NCBI RefSeq assembly: GCF_902167145.1
Contig: NC_050096.1
Span: forward strand, 293,706,200-293,770,199
From: Zea mays
Taxonomy: Eukaryota > Streptophyta > Magnoliopsida > Poales > Poaceae
Reading direction: 5' to 3'
DNA length: 64,000 nt
A program made the position numbers and the translations under genes. Each line of letters opens with the position of its first letter. Positions within the stretch are counted from its first letter, which is position 1. The notes under the pieces are model-generated. The model was not told the origin of the DNA and did not search any database. It worked only from the letters and a program-made list of their open reading frames with translations. This document shows positions 12,571-24,812 of the stretch, one piece after another.

Positions 12571-13310
12571 ACTGCGTAAAAATCTGACATGTGGTTTATT
12601 GGTGGACACATCTTTATTTTTGAGCGTAAAAACTGACAGTCATGAGCGTAAATACTGATCCAACATGAAAGTTGTTGAAACATCTCGATGTTGGCATAAA
12701 TATATAAACAAAGTGACATAAAAATGTTTACGCAATTGTATGTTGTCCCTCCACAAAGAACATGCATTCAGGCGCCTCCCCCACCACACGCATGCATGCG
12801 GTCCTATTTTTAGGGCAGATCTGAACAACATGGCAATCACTAGGTACATGCATTTGGTTTCTACTTTATGCAGATCCAAAAATTATGCAAGATCTTGAGA
12901 GTTTCCATTGCATACGCACAAAATTTGAATGATATTTTCGTTCCCACAACATACACGGAAAAGTTGGATGCTGATATCACGCAAAACATAAATTGTTATA
13001 AAATGTTGCATAAATAACTACACCATACATCATAATTATTGAAAAAAATCCTAGTACAGGATCAACCAACAATCACATGCATAAAGCAAAGGATTGGAGG
13101 AGGTCGTCGCCGGAGGACACCACCGAGGCCATCAGATCAGAGGAGTTGCTCACCGAAGGACGTCTGAACCGTCGTGCGGACCACCGACCCTCGCAACCCG
13201 CGCCTCGTGCGACCGTCGATGCTGCCGGAGCCACCCGTGCCTCATGGTGCAGCTGAACCGGATGACAACGTTGGGCTAGGGCTTCCTGTAGTTACTGGTA
13301 ACCCAATGAT
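12571..13310 (+). repeat. Diverged repeat module, copy 1
   Basis: AT-rich DNA with repeated GCATAAA/GCGTAAA words followed by a GC-rich part (13090-13290). It aligns by eye with 14866-15900: both have ACTGC(A/G)TAAAAA, a GTAAAAAC block, TATGCAGATCCAAAAATTATG, ATTGCAT.CGCACAAA, and end near GGGCTTCCT(G/C)TAG. The start coincides with the edge of element A, so the left end is probably cut off by that insertion. Class unknown; no coding region is supported. Confidence 0.6.
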
Positions 13311-14504
13311 ATATGTATGTACTTAGTCTCAATGAAATTTAGTTATATAGACTCAAAGGTTGATGGCATGGATATCTGCTACACCTTGCAAGGTATGTGA
13401 AAAAAAACTATGGGCATGTTCGTTGCGGCTTATTTCGAAATGGCTTCTACATTTTGTACAATATTTTGTCTCTACATATTGTAGGTGCAGCAGTTCAAAC
13501 AACCGGTTTAAAGCCGCATCGACAGGCTGTATACAATTATTCACAGATGTTGTGGCATGGTTTTATGCAAACAGTACTTATGTTGCAATTAATTATTGTA
13601 AAAAACATGAAGCTGTGACATGGTTTAACGTAACAACAATCTGTGTTTTATTTTAGTTATTCACGTAGAAATTGGATGAAACTTATTAACTGCTTGTGCT
13701 TATACATCATGGTCTAGTCACACGAGTGCTAGATACAACAAGTCCTTGTAACATCATATATAGACAATGTATCATGTGGTTTTGTGGTATGGTATTTTAC
13801 TACAACACTTCATGATTTGATAAATCATATAAATGCTACATAAATGTACCGTTCAAACATTATAGCCATTCTTGACAATTCTAACGTCAACTCTTGGGGA
13901 ACGCAAGAGAAAATATTTTTATTGCTTTTATGCATATGGAGGACATTTATTGCATGAATTTTTCGATTAATTTAGAAAACGTTCGGCTGCTCAAACAATT
14001 CAAAATTAAATACGCATATATATATATGTATATATATGAAAAGTATATTGGGAGCCCTAAAGCTTCCAAATGTTAGAGGAAGGCATGGTTGACCACCCTC
14101 GACTTGGCTAGACCGCACATGCGCGTCCACCTACACCCCACGTCAGGCTGTCAGATGTATCCCACACCCGCTTATGCACCAGGTCAACCTCCCCACGTGC
14201 GTCAGTCAAACTCTTGGTCTAACAATCAACCTATCGCGTGGGACACAAGACAGAAATTGTGGTTCTATTTTTTTTGCGCAAATAGATTAAATAGTCCATA
14301 GAAATAGCGTAAATAGCCTCACAACGATAGCATAAAAACCACGCCCATCAACTGGACCACGTGCACATGCGCAGGTGCTTGCATGCATATACTATTTTTA
14401 TAGTAGTCCCGATAATTACGGAAGATCATGTGAGTTATCATTGCATGTACGCAAATTTTGGATGACATTTTTGTTTCCTGCATTCACGCAAAATTTGGAT
14501 GGCT
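13311..14504. other. AT-rich DNA without recognisable gene
   Basis: Short ORFs only, none with a recognisable domain. It contains a TA-rich microsatellite near 14015-14038 and a short GC-richer patch at 14080-14230. It lies between the two repeat modules and may belong to the same unknown element. Confidence 0.6.
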
Positions 14505-14875
14505 CCATAAATATAGGATCGCTCCAACAGTCAACAACCATGCAACTAGGCTCGTTAGAATCGATTTGTGATATTTCTGATACTAATTATGATACATGTT
14601 GTAGGCGTTTATAGAATTCGGTACACTACGTAAAATTTGTATCCTACTGCATGCACATAAATTTAGGATGACAGGAATGTGCGATGAAAGAAAATTGATT
14701 GGCATGCATGGAAACAATAAAATCTTATTTTAAATGATGCATTTTTCTGCATAAATATAGGATCGCTCTAACAACCATGCGACTAGGCTCGTTACAACCA
14801 GTTTATGATATATACTGATACTAATTATGCTATATAGTCTTGGTATTTATGCAATACGAAACACTGCATAAAAAA
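14505..14875 (+). repeat. ~250-bp period direct duplication
   Basis: The block starting ATAAATATAGGATCGCTC at 14505 recurs at 14752. Both copies continue with AACAACCATGC, ACTAGGCTCGTTA and GATACTAATTATG and end near a CACTGCATAAAA or CACTACGTAAAA word. Divergence is substantial, so the duplication is old. Confidence 0.7.
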
Positions 14876-15900
14876 GTTGCTATGTGGTACAGTGGTAAAC
14901 GCATCTCCAGATTCGAGCGTAAAAACATTAATTTTTTAGCATAAAACCTCTCAGTTATGTGAGTAAATACCAAGCATGTGAGAGAGGTTGATAAATCTGG
15001 TGTGTTGTATTCATGATCCTATTTTTATGGTAGATTCAAAAATTATGGAATTCGAATGCATGCAGATTCTATTTTTATGCAGATCCAAAAATTATGGCAG
15101 ATCGTAATAGTTTTTATTGCATGCGCACAAATTTTGGATGATAAATTCGTTTACACTGCACGCATGCAAAAAAAAATATGATGACATTATCCTAACATTG
15201 CATAAATTATTATACAAAGTCACATAAATACATACATTGTGTATCATAATTGATAAAAACCTAATATCGGTTCAACTACAGCCCCTACAGGAATTAGGGA
15301 CAATTTGATGGCAAATCGTAAAAAACGTATTCATTATTGTAAAAATCATCACTTAAATGCATAAATAGTGTAAGTATCGGGCATAAAACATAATCATCAA
15401 TGGTATAAACATGGATTTGATAGTTCGTCACCAGCGGACGATCCCGAGGCCACCCGGTCAAAGGATGCCTCAGAGGCCATCGGATCCAAGGTGGTCCTCG
15501 GAGGATGCCCTCCGATGCGCCACATCGGAGGAAATCGTTGTCTTCGGATGCCACCATGAAGGGTCACCGCAGCCATCACCGCTCGCTCCTCAGAAGGTCA
15601 TCGCCACCACCACTCGCGCCTCGGGCAGACACAGCCACCACCGCTCGCGTCTAGGGCCATCACGGTCGTCGCGACACTCCCGTCTCGGGCCGCCACTCGT
15701 CAACATCGCTAGGGCTGCCACTCGCCGGCGTCGCTTGGGTTGGGACCGCCGCTCGCACCTCACGCGGCTGCAGTCGACGCCAGGTCTCGAAACCCTAATC
15801 CATAATTGTCTGGGTTATTTTTATAGATGCCTGAATCTGGTCCTACTAAAACGGATGACATGTCTGGCCTGGGCTTCCTCTAGCTATTGGAAGGCCATAG
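14866..15900 (+). repeat. Diverged repeat module, copy 2
   Basis: Second copy of the module at 12571-13310, same orientation and longer in its GC-rich part (15420-15790: CGCC/TCGTCG-rich, with CCGAGGCCA and GAGGCCATC matching copy 1). It could be one of a pair of old LTRs or the arms of a large DNA element. TG/CA ends or TIRs could not be fixed by eye. Confidence 0.6.
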
Positions 15901-16389
15901 CACGAGCACACAGCCTTATGTCAACAAATAAATGGGGGTCGACGGTGACCCCTACCACATAAGCGCCAACTCAGCGATGAAAACGATATTTTAGCACTAT
16001 CTATATTGGTGCTGAGACATGTAACCTCGACGCCAATAGTGATGGCACCGATGTAAGGGTCTATTTCCTGAATTCAAACCAGGAAGGGCGTAGTTGTGAA
16101 AATCTTTCCAAAAAGGGTCAAAAAGCAAAAAATATGGCGATATTGATGCGTGCACTTGCCTCGGAATAGTGCGTCGTGTCATGACATTTGGCGCCACCCC
16201 AGCAGATGCATGGTTTGCTCCAGCTGCAATGCATATGCCATGCCCCGCACTCTCGAAAATGGAGACGACCTCTGCCTGCCATGGCAAGGGCTTATACAAA
16301 CCACATAAATGACTTGTATCTTAAAGGGTATCTAAGGGGTGAGTGTAATAAAACACAAGAGGCGTATCTTGATGAAGAAACGTCTCTAG
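15901..16389. other. Low-copy or unclassified DNA
   Basis: No gene is supported. The stretch around 15960-16150 (GCGCCAACTCAGCGATG, ...CTATTTCCTGAATTC...) has the look of an old grass repeat, but I cannot name it. Confidence 0.4.
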
Positions 16390-16540
16390 CATGGTTCTCT
16401 AAGTCTAGAAACAGTTAAACTCATACAACCCACATAAATGAGCTGTATATTTAGGAGTTCTAATGAATAAGATACAAGGCTTAAATATGTTGGGTTGTAT
16501 GAACTAGTTTCTTAGATGTGTCTAGTGCTTGGAAAACCAC
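16390..16540. repeat. Fold-back (MITE-like) inverted repeat
   Basis: Left arm TGGTTCTCTAAGTCTAGAAAC...CATACAACCC and right arm GGGTTGTATG...GTTTC...CTTGGAAAACCA are imperfect reverse complements around a ~60-bp centre containing ACATAAATGAGCTGTA. A second short inverted repeat, GTTGTACATGC / GCATGTACAAC, lies at 16555-16588, and another CAACCCAATTAAATGAGAGG copy is at 16758-16777, suggesting a cluster of related non-autonomous DNA elements. No TSD was resolved. Confidence 0.5.
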
Positions 16541-16785
16541 AATGCAATATCTAGGTTGTACATGCCCAAAGGTTAGAGCATGTACAACTAGCGGGTGACA
16601 ATGGGATCTAAATTTTACACTATAATATTTAAGGATCGGATCGGATCGGATTAGGATCGAGCTCTATTCCTATTCATTTTTATTTAAAATTTATTTAGGG
16701 CTCTACCATTTTGTGAAGAAACATTTGAGTCGTGATCCATTACCACCTCTATGTACAACCCAATTAAATGAGAGGTCTCTTGATG

Positions 16786-16790
16786 AGTCT
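16786..16790. other. Target-site duplication of element D (left)
   Basis: AGTCT directly before TGTCGGGG; identical to 55744-55748. Confidence 0.95.
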
Positions 16791-16955
16791 TGTCGGGGAC
16801 CATAATTAGGGGTACCCTCAAGACTCCTAATCTCAGCTGGTAACCCCCATCAGCACAAAGCTGCAAAGGCCTAATGGGTACAATTAAGTCAAGGCTCGGT
16901 CCACTCAAGGGACACGATCTCGCCTCGCTCGAGCCCAGCCTCGGGCAAGGGCAGC
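16791..16955 (+). repeat. 5' LTR of element D, first 165 bp
   Basis: Starts TGTCGGGGACCATAATTAGG and matches 54127-54291. It breaks off at GGGCAAGGGCAGC, where element C inserted, and resumes at 42024. Confidence 0.96.
16951..16955. other. Target-site duplication of element C (left)
   Basis: GCAGC, identical to 42024-42028. The uninterrupted sequence GGCAGCCGACCCCGG is seen in the other LTRs (for example at 11361). Confidence 0.96.
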
Positions 16956-17563
16956 TGTCGGCGTTTCGAGACAGGGGGGTCCCCAAGCCGACGAGTGAGT
17001 GTGCTGCGTGCCCCAGCCCAGATGGGTCGAGCGCGTGGGCGAGCGCGAAGGGGGGAGAGGCGAGGTGGCCGGAGTCGAGCGTGAGAGAGGTGGAAGTCCC
17101 GCGGCCTTCGTGTTCATCCCGCGCCCAGGTCAGGTGCGCTTGCAGTAGGGGGGTTACAAGCGTCCACGCGGGTGAGGGAAGCGAGCGGCCCCAAGAGAGC
17201 GCCTGTCCCGTCCTCGGTCCCGCGCGGCCAACCTTCTCTAAGAAGGCCCTGGTCCTTCCTTTTATAGTCGTAAGGAGAGGATCCAGGTGTACAACGGGTG
17301 GTAGCAGAGTGCTACGTGTCTAGCGGAGAGAGAGAGAGCTAGCGCCCTGGGTACATGCCAATGTGGCAGCCGGAGAGGTATTGGCACCTTGCTGGCGTGA
17401 TGTCGTGGCTGTCGGAGGAGCGACGGAGCCTGGCGGAGGGACAGCTGTTGGAGCGGTCGAGTCCTTGCTGACGTCGCTCTGCTGCCGTAAGAGAGCTAAG
17501 AGCCGCCGTCGTCACAGAGCTTGGGGGGCGCCATCATTGCCCATCCGGCGGAGCTGGCCAGAT
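16956..17563 (-). repeat. 3' LTR of element C, terminal part
   Basis: Plus-strand TGTCGGCGTTTCGAGACAGG is the reverse complement of the LTR end and matches 40478 onward. It stops at GCTGGCCAGA, where element E inserted. A TATA box (minus) is at 17270-17276. Confidence 0.95.
17559..17563. other. Target-site duplication of element E (left)
   Basis: CCAGA, identical to 29153-29157. The uninterrupted site GGCCAGATGGGACG is seen at 41078-41091. Confidence 0.96.
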
Positions 17564-20500
17564 GTAACACACTGAATTTAGGGGTATAAAATTTCTTTTC
17601 TAATATCCATCAAATTCATGTGTTACCTTCTTTTTCCTCTTTATTTTTTGTTCTCGTATTCATTTTTTTCCAAGTAATATGGAATTTTACTTCAAATATA
17701 GTTGTTAATAAAATCCTAAGGGAATAATGATTGTTGCATCATGTTGAAATACATTTATATTTGTTTGATGTTTTGCTTGGGCGTGCATCCATTTAAATTC
17801 ATGACTCTTTCTTGTCAATAAATTAAATTAGGAAGAAAAGAAATAAAAGAAGAAATAAAAGAAAGAAGATAGCACAAAAGAGGGAGAAAGAAGCCCAAAA
17901 CCACCTACACGGCCCAGCTCGCGCACGGCGTCCGCGCAGCCCAGACGCACGCGCGTAGCCCAGCCGCGCCCCTTACCCTAGCGCGTCGCTGCGCATTCGC
18001 CCAGCCGCCGCCGCTATGCTGTCGGGCCCACTAGCCAGCCCCTCTCTCTCCTCAACTAGGACATGACCACGATGCCTTGGAGTCGCCCCTGCATTCTCTC
18101 CCTGCGCGTAACCTTCACCCTCGTTCCTCTTCACATCGCTGGCTGGTCTCACGATAGCTCGCCAAAACTCCCCCTCCACTATGCACAGTACCAACTCCTT
18201 CCCCCACACCTCTTCTTTTCTATGCAGCGACCTGAGGAGCTGATCGTCAATCTCCCTTGCCGTCCTCACCTAGAGCGGAACGTGCATTGATCCCGCCGAT
18301 GACGCTTCTCTGGCGAGCCTCTCCTTCTGCGGTGTGCGGTGAGTCTTTTCTATTGTCTATTTATCTTCCATTCTGTGTCTCTATTCGTGTTGTTTCTTCT
18401 ACCCGAAGCCGCAGATTCATCCCTCGACGTGCCTCTGCGCTGTGGTCGGTCGCGCGCCGCCATAGCCACGCTTCGGCTAGAGAGTCGTAGCGCCTTCCAT
18501 AGGGCCAACCATGACAGGAGCCATGGCGCTCGTCCCTAGCCTGTCTGTAGGGCAGCCCCTGCGTGTGCGCGTGGTACGTGTGGCCCATGCCCATGCCAGA
18601 CTAAAGCCTCCCGAGCCGTACTGCCCCACGCCTAGCGACACGTCACCATTTGCGCCGCCGGTGCCGGCTAGCTCCCACGCACCTCGACCTCGGCTCTAAC
18701 GAGCCGCGCGCAGCACTGGCCGGTGATCCTGCCCCGCGTCTTTCCCGCATGCAGCTTGCAGCAACCGACGTGCCACGTGCGAGGCGCGATCCAGTTTTTC
18801 CTGCGCAAGCATGTAACTGAAAAGAGAAATCGTGTATGGGTCCCGCCTGCATGGCTGCATGCATTAAAAATCTCCCAGGTCCCACTTGCATGTCGTATTC
18901 TCCTCCCCACCCCCTTGCTTCGTGCGACCAGAGAGGAAATCGTACAAACCCCACTCACGTAGCTTGGCTTTTTCCTATAGGGTATTTGCTGCAAAGGATC
19001 TTCTGTGGCTGCTCTCCGTGTGGTCCAATATGTGGCGAGCCTCTGGCCAGTAGGTTTTCGCCATGATTGTCGCATCCTGCTTTTCTTTTGCATAAAAGAC
19101 ATCGTTCTCTATCAAAATTAATATATCATTTTATGAGTCACACAAAAAATCATTTGCTACCTCTTGGGGTATATGTTTAATCACGAAAATAGGTCTCTCA
19201 TTTAGTAGATAAGCGATATCTTTTGCATTAGAAAATTTCTGTTTCGATCCGTATAAGTTGCGTTAGCTTTTTAATAATATTGTCTAGGCGTTAGAATGTG
19301 ATTTCATCATGACACATGTTTTTAATTAATTAATTAGTTGATTATTTATTTATTTATCCGAGTCATTAAAGTAGTAGTTTACTTAAACTAATTTATAATT
19401 TTAGCCACACTTTATTTATATCTGTTAATAGGATTATATCTACTCAAATGTTTTAATTAATATTTGTTTAGTATAAGCACGACGTAACTTAATAATTCTT
19501 TTATATTGTGTCGTTCGGTGTCAAGTCGTCGTGTGTCGTTCGCGTATCGTTCCGCGCATGTCGTACGCGTAGTCGTGTTGTTCGCGCGCTGTTGTGCACG
19601 TTGTTTTGCGTGCCGACCACGCGCTGTTTCGTACAGCGTTGTGTGCCGTCACACGTCGTGTGCGTGCGTCACGTGTGCCACTTACACATGTCGCTCGCCT
19701 TGCCGCGCGTAGTTAGCGTGTGTCGATCACGTGGTTCGCGCGGCATCTACGCGTGATAATAAATTGGTTTCTCTTATAAGAACTCATGTTAGTGATGTTA
19801 AATCGTCAAGTCATATATGTTAGATAATTAACTTAAGGTTCGCTCGACTAATATTTATTAGACTAATATTTTAATTAGATTAAATATGTAGTGTTCAACT
19901 GCGCTTTTATAATAAACATTAACACGACTAATATTAATTTAACTACTTTTATTTTTTTAATATTTGTTTAGTGTAAATGCGTCACCTATTAGTTTTCCTC
20001 GCCTATCGCGCGCGTTGTTTGTGCGCGATGAGCTCGTGGTCGCGCGCTGATTCGTGCGTCATTCGCGCTCGTCGCGCGCGCTGTTTTGTGTGTCGTCAGT
20101 GTGCCATGTCGCGCGTCGTTTGCACGCTATCGTGCTGTTTCACGCGTCATATATTCGCCTTGCTTAGAATCTCTCGTTCTGATTAAATTACTTATTTAAC
20201 TATCATTTGTTAATATAGCAGATTAATCGAACTAAATGATAGATATAATTTATATTGATACCGTCGAATTAAATATTATAGTCAATACTTGTTTAGCGTA
20301 AACGCGACAACTTCTCGACCGTAGCCTCGACCGTCACGTTTCTTTTTCCTCGCGTGACTGTAGTAACGCGCTCTATTTCGTATTGCATGTTTTGATTATG
20401 TTTTCCTTTGTATGGTGTAATGTTCTTATGCATATGTATATGTTTGTTTGCTGGTGCTTGTTCGTCTTCGCTTCGCGTCGCGATTAGAATGCGATCCATC

Positions 20501-21901
20501 TCTAAGCCTCAAGGAATCGAATATCAAGCGGTGGCGACCAAGTGATATAGCTCTTCGAGTTCTACAAGATTGAAGACCTTGAGCATCTGTTTGGTGAAGG
20601 CAAGTGTCCTCTGACCCATTATGTCCCATTCACTTTTAATGCACTGTCCCGCATTACTTAATTGAAACCTAAGGATTGACTAGCTTTCTATTTACCTTAT
20701 CCTTATTTACCTTTTGGGTTATCATGGTTAGCATTATGCTATTGCTTTACTTTAATCAATGAACATGATGTGAATACTTATGATACTATGATGTTATCCC
20801 GATGATGTTCCTGTGATACTTTAGGGGGCTCAGGCTGTTTCCTGAGTGCCTCTCCGTAAGGACCTGTTTGGGGAGTGACAACCCGGGATAACAGTGCAAC
20901 CATGAGGGTGAAATGGGATGCCCTTAGCTAATTAATTAGAGGAACTAGAGGTGTAGTTGCTTCGCCGTCGTGCCGTCAATGGGGTCCAGGCACAGTGCTT
21001 GCTCTGCCGAGGCTGAGTGCCGAGGTTCTTTCGTTTTGCTTTTTGTTAGTCACTCTCCTGCGGGGAGGGGTACTGTGTTTATCAAACTGGAGAAACCTAA
21101 TGGGCGGCTATGATCTCTAGGGAATCTTTGTAAAAGCTACGTAGTGATACCCTGCCAGACCACCTAGGAAGTGATCAATGGGGATTAGCTCTCCCCGGGC
21201 AGAAAGGGAATCATGACTCATGGGTAAAGTGTGCGACCTCTGCAGAGGGTAGTGAAACTGATATATCAGCCGTGCTCACGGTTATGAGTGGCCTTGGGAT
21301 CCTCTTTGATTAGAGATACATATGATCTGAGATACAATGATTATGTTTATGGTTTTGGGTTCGACTATGATGATGATGTTCCTCGATGAGGAAATGGTTC
21401 ACGGGTTGGTTATTACTAAAACTTGGCTTCCACTGATAATAAATACCTGACCAACTAAAAGCAACTGCTTGAGCTTAACCCCACATAAAGCTAGTCCACC
21501 TCAGCCAAACAGGACATTTGTTGAGTACGTTGATGTGTACTCACCCTTGCTTTCACAAAACACCAGGTTGCCTTTGGTGCAATCTATGCTCAGGTAAAGA
21601 AGAAGGCGTCGAGGCGAATCTCCAGGAGTTCCAGGACTTCGACGAGTTCGAGGATTAGGCTAGCGACCTCCCCTAGTCAGCTACCTGTGGTGGGTTTATT
21701 TACGTTGGCTACGTTTCTGTTCTGTGTACTTTGATTACATTATGTAAATGACTCTAGTCTTTCATATTATTACTTATCTTTATTGTTATTCGAAGCATTG
21801 TGCTATGATGAGTCATTTATGTAATCGCCATGTACGTGAATTTCTGATCCTGGCACGTACATGGTTCGCATTCGGTTTACCTTCCAAAACCGGGTGTGAC
21901 A
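17564..21901 (+). repeat. 5' LTR of element E (4,338 bp)
   Basis: TGTAACACACTGAATTTAGG to CCGGGTGTGACA. It contains a GC-rich part (17900-18780), an AT-rich part (19090-20290) with two islands rich in CG and TCGCGCG (19500-19760, 19980-20160), and a 3' part with no long ORF. All ORFs present are short, and the same ones recur in the 3' LTR because the LTRs are nearly identical. Confidence 0.95.
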
Positions 21902-21905
21902 TAAG

Positions 21906-21918
21906 TGGTATCAAAGCC
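21906..21918 (+). other. Primer-binding site of element E
   Basis: TGGTATCAAAGCC, 4 bp after the LTR end, is one or two bases off the initiator tRNA-Met complement TGGTATCAGAGC used by most plant LTR elements. Confidence 0.88.
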
Positions 21919-24796
21919 TTGCCGACTGTAGGACCGCTGACCTAGAGTAGCATTGGCCGTTTTAAGGACTTATTGATTATTACTTCACCTCATCCTTGAT
22001 TCTGATTCAAAATATTAGTCACCTCGACTAATTCTATGTTGTGCTCCTATATGCCCCCTTGCCAAAAGTATTTTATTCTAGTATGGTCTATACTTCTCTC
22101 AATCTATTAGATCTGATCTCACTCTTGTGCTTGCGACATCTTTATAGATGCCCCCTGCCAATAGCCTTTAGTCTTTTGGGACTCTTTCCTCGTCCATTAT
22201 TAAATTGCTACCATTTGACCATCTCCATTCCATTTTTGTTATTGACATGCTCGTATCCTTGCATTTTTAATACCCTTATCCCTTAATCTTAAGTACTTAC
22301 CCTTGTACCTCTGTTGCCTATTTAAACAGTTCAGTTTATGTATCCATGACCTTCTTGTCTTCTAAGATCCTTTCTTATTCTGTTGTTAAGTCGCTATCTA
22401 TCGGGAATTTCTTGTCTCTTGGTATTGGCATGCTCGTACCATTGGAATCTTGCATACTCTTATTTTTATGTATGCTTATCTTCATACCCCCGTATTTGTT
22501 TAAGACATTTCAACTTACATGTTCTTGACCACCCTTGTTTATTAATGATCCATGAGTGATCATTTCATTTTGCACACCTGTGGTAATCTCGTTGTTTCTT
22601 TATAACGTCTCTTGATAATGAATTCTTACTTCAACCATTCTGTTGGAACCTTACCTATGTCACCCTTGATTGTCTTATCCACTTCACCACTTCATGAGTC
22701 TTGCCTTAACTCTATCCTTGGTTGTGTTTTTCACGATTCCCATCCTTACCCTTGTTACATCTATATCTTACCCTAAAGCTTATATCATTTAGTCCTCTAA
22801 AACCTTCTCTCTTCCATCTCAATTTTAGAGTTGTATTTTACCTATTTTCTCTTGGTCGTATCCTCTTCCTTGTCGCTTGCGAGTTTTCAACTCCATCCTT
22901 TGTTGTGCTTCTGTTTAGTGTTGCCTTTACCTTTCCCATCTCTCGGCCATACCTTGGTGATTACATTATTTCTGTTATCTAAAATCTCCAATCTCCTATC
23001 CCAATTTGAGAATGGTGTTTTACTTATCTTATCCTTGGCAACATCCTATTCTTTACCACGTGTAAGCCTTGACATACCTCCATTCTTTATTATACTTATA
23101 CCACTGGCTCTTCTATGCCTTCACCTTTTCCCCTATACTCTTGTCTGTTATCGCCTTTGACCCTTGCGATATTTATGTCTTCTACCTAAATGCTTACCTT
23201 GAACTTATCCTTTAAAAGCCTCTCCTTTATTTTGAGAAAGTTTGAGAGTTGCGAGTTACCTATCTCTTCCTTGATTTCTTTTCACTTCTTGTCGCCTTAC
23301 AAGTTTTGCGTTAATTACATCCCTTGTTGTATTTTTTGTCTACTATCACCCTCACCTTGTCATCCATCGGTCTTGCCTCGATACTCATCTTTATTCCTAC
23401 TCTTTAAAAATCCCCTCTCTTTCACCTCAATTTGAGAGCGACAACTTACCTATCTGGCCCTTGGACGTACCCTCTCCTTTTCCACCTACAGGTCCTGTCT
23501 TAACTCCATACTTGGTGGTACTTATATTCTTGGTTCTTATGCCCATTTACCTCCTCTCCTACACCCTTGTCCGTTATCACCTTTAAACCCTTGTGATATC
23601 TATGCCCTCACCTTCATGCTTACCTTGAACATACCCTTTGAAACCTCCTCTTTTCCATCCCTGTAAGAGGATAATGCCTCATCTATTTCATCATTGACTG
23701 CTCCCCCTTCTTTGACACCCTGCTAGTTTTTCCTAAAATACATCCTTTGTTGTGTGTTTGACCGTTATCACCCTCACCATTGGCGTCCCTCGATCTTTAC
23801 CTTGATGCTTATCCCACCCCTGCATTTTAAAGCCCCCCCTCTCGTTCCAGTTCAAGAGTGTTGTCTTACCCACCCGCTCTTGGTCGTTCCCTTTTCCTTT
23901 GCCGCGTTGCCAGTCGTAGCTTTTGTTTGATATCCCCCTTACCCTTGTAATCACTAGATCTTGACTTGATACTTATCTTAGGTCTGCTTTTGGAAATCTC
24001 CCCTTTTCTATCTCAACTCGAGAGTGTTGTTCTACCCATTATGCCCTTGGTCGTATCCTTTTGTTGATCGCTTACAATGCTTGCTTTAACTCCATTCTTT
24101 CTTGTGCTCATGCCCCTATCCTGCACGTCTTGTTCTTCTCCTCCTCCTTCGACAACCTTAGAGATTAGTTACTCCCTTTTCAGGAAAGACCACCATCTAG
24201 TTAACATTCACGTGTAGCAATGATATGTTTGTTGCGGTATGCTTGTGATGTTTGTCTTTGTGTTATGACTGATTTGCTTCTTTGTGATGAGTGTTGATGT
24301 GTTGTGGCCCTTGGTCCGCAATGACATCAATTTACTAGTTGATTGCCGTAAAGTAAGGTAGCTGGGTGCTCTCCCTTTTCTCTCTTTAATCCATCTATGC
24401 TTACCTTTTCTATCTATACCCTTCCCTCTTGCACCAGTCCAGTTAGCATCCTACAACCTCTCTTAATCAGTCAAGATCAGAGTCGTTGGCATCTTCACCA
24501 AGTGCATAACAACGCTCTTGTTAAGGGGGTTAGCAGCTAACCCCAATGAAGACAATGTGATCAACATCAACAAACAAGATCAAAGTGAAGCAACGGAAGC
24601 ATGTGTGGGTCCTACCCACAGGTCCAAGGGATCCTCAAGAATTGCATCGATCGGTCTCAAGCATCTAAAGGTCAAAGCAACCGGTCCACAAGTTAAGCTC
24701 GTAGAGTCAAAGTCAACTCAAGAAAGCCGTGAACAACCAATAAACCAATCTCATTTTCGTGCTAGCCTCTTCTTGAATCTCGAGGGCGAGATTCTT
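21919..24796 (+). other. Non-coding internal region of element E
   Basis: No gag, protease, RT, RNase H or integrase motif in any frame; the longest ORFs are about 100 codons and leucine/serine-rich because the plus strand is pyrimidine-rich. From 22780 to 24140 it is a degenerate tandem repeat. An ORF at 24518-24817 ends just inside the 3' LTR with a NLEGEILLRG-like tail, which could be a relic of an ancestral Tekay-type pol end or 3' UTR; this is weak. Confidence 0.8.
22780..24140 (+). repeat. Pyrimidine-rich degenerate tandem repeat in element E
   Basis: About seven diverged units of roughly 170-240 bp. Each unit has a CTCTCTTTCATCTCAATTTGAG-like block (near 22821, 23000, 23240, 23428, 23660, 23850, 24020), then TTACCTATC, a CTTGGTCGTATCC block, a CTTACAAGTTTTGC block and a CATCCTTTGTTGTG block. 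More diverged units may extend back to about 22040. Strong C+T bias on the plus strand. Confidence 0.65.
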
Positions 24797-24812
24797 TTAA
24801 GGGGGTTAGATT
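24797..24812 (+). other. Polypurine tract of element E
   Basis: TTAAGGGGGTTAGATT immediately before TGTAACAC. A second AAGGGGGTTAG copy lies at about 24521. Confidence 0.75.

Noticed and set aside
18339..18954. ORFs of 60-108 codons in the LTRs of element E
   Set aside because: Short, present identically in both LTRs because they are nearly identical copies, and no recognisable protein.
19500..20160. CG-rich islands with TCGCGCG and CACACGTCGTG words in an AT-rich LTR as a possible CpG-island promoter or CRISPR-like array
   Set aside because: No regular spacing and no conserved unit; degenerate low-complexity sequence in a plant LTR. CRISPR arrays are not expected in this genome.
21906..21918. 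Reading the Met-type PBS as part of a tRNA gene
   Set aside because: Only a 13-base match adjoining the LTR end; no cloverleaf is possible around it.
22041..23435. Leu/Ser/Phe-rich ORFs in the interior of element E as membrane proteins
   Set aside because: The hydrophobic look comes from the C+T-rich plus strand (CTT, TTC, TCC codons). The ORFs are short, overlap in several frames and are not conserved between tandem units.
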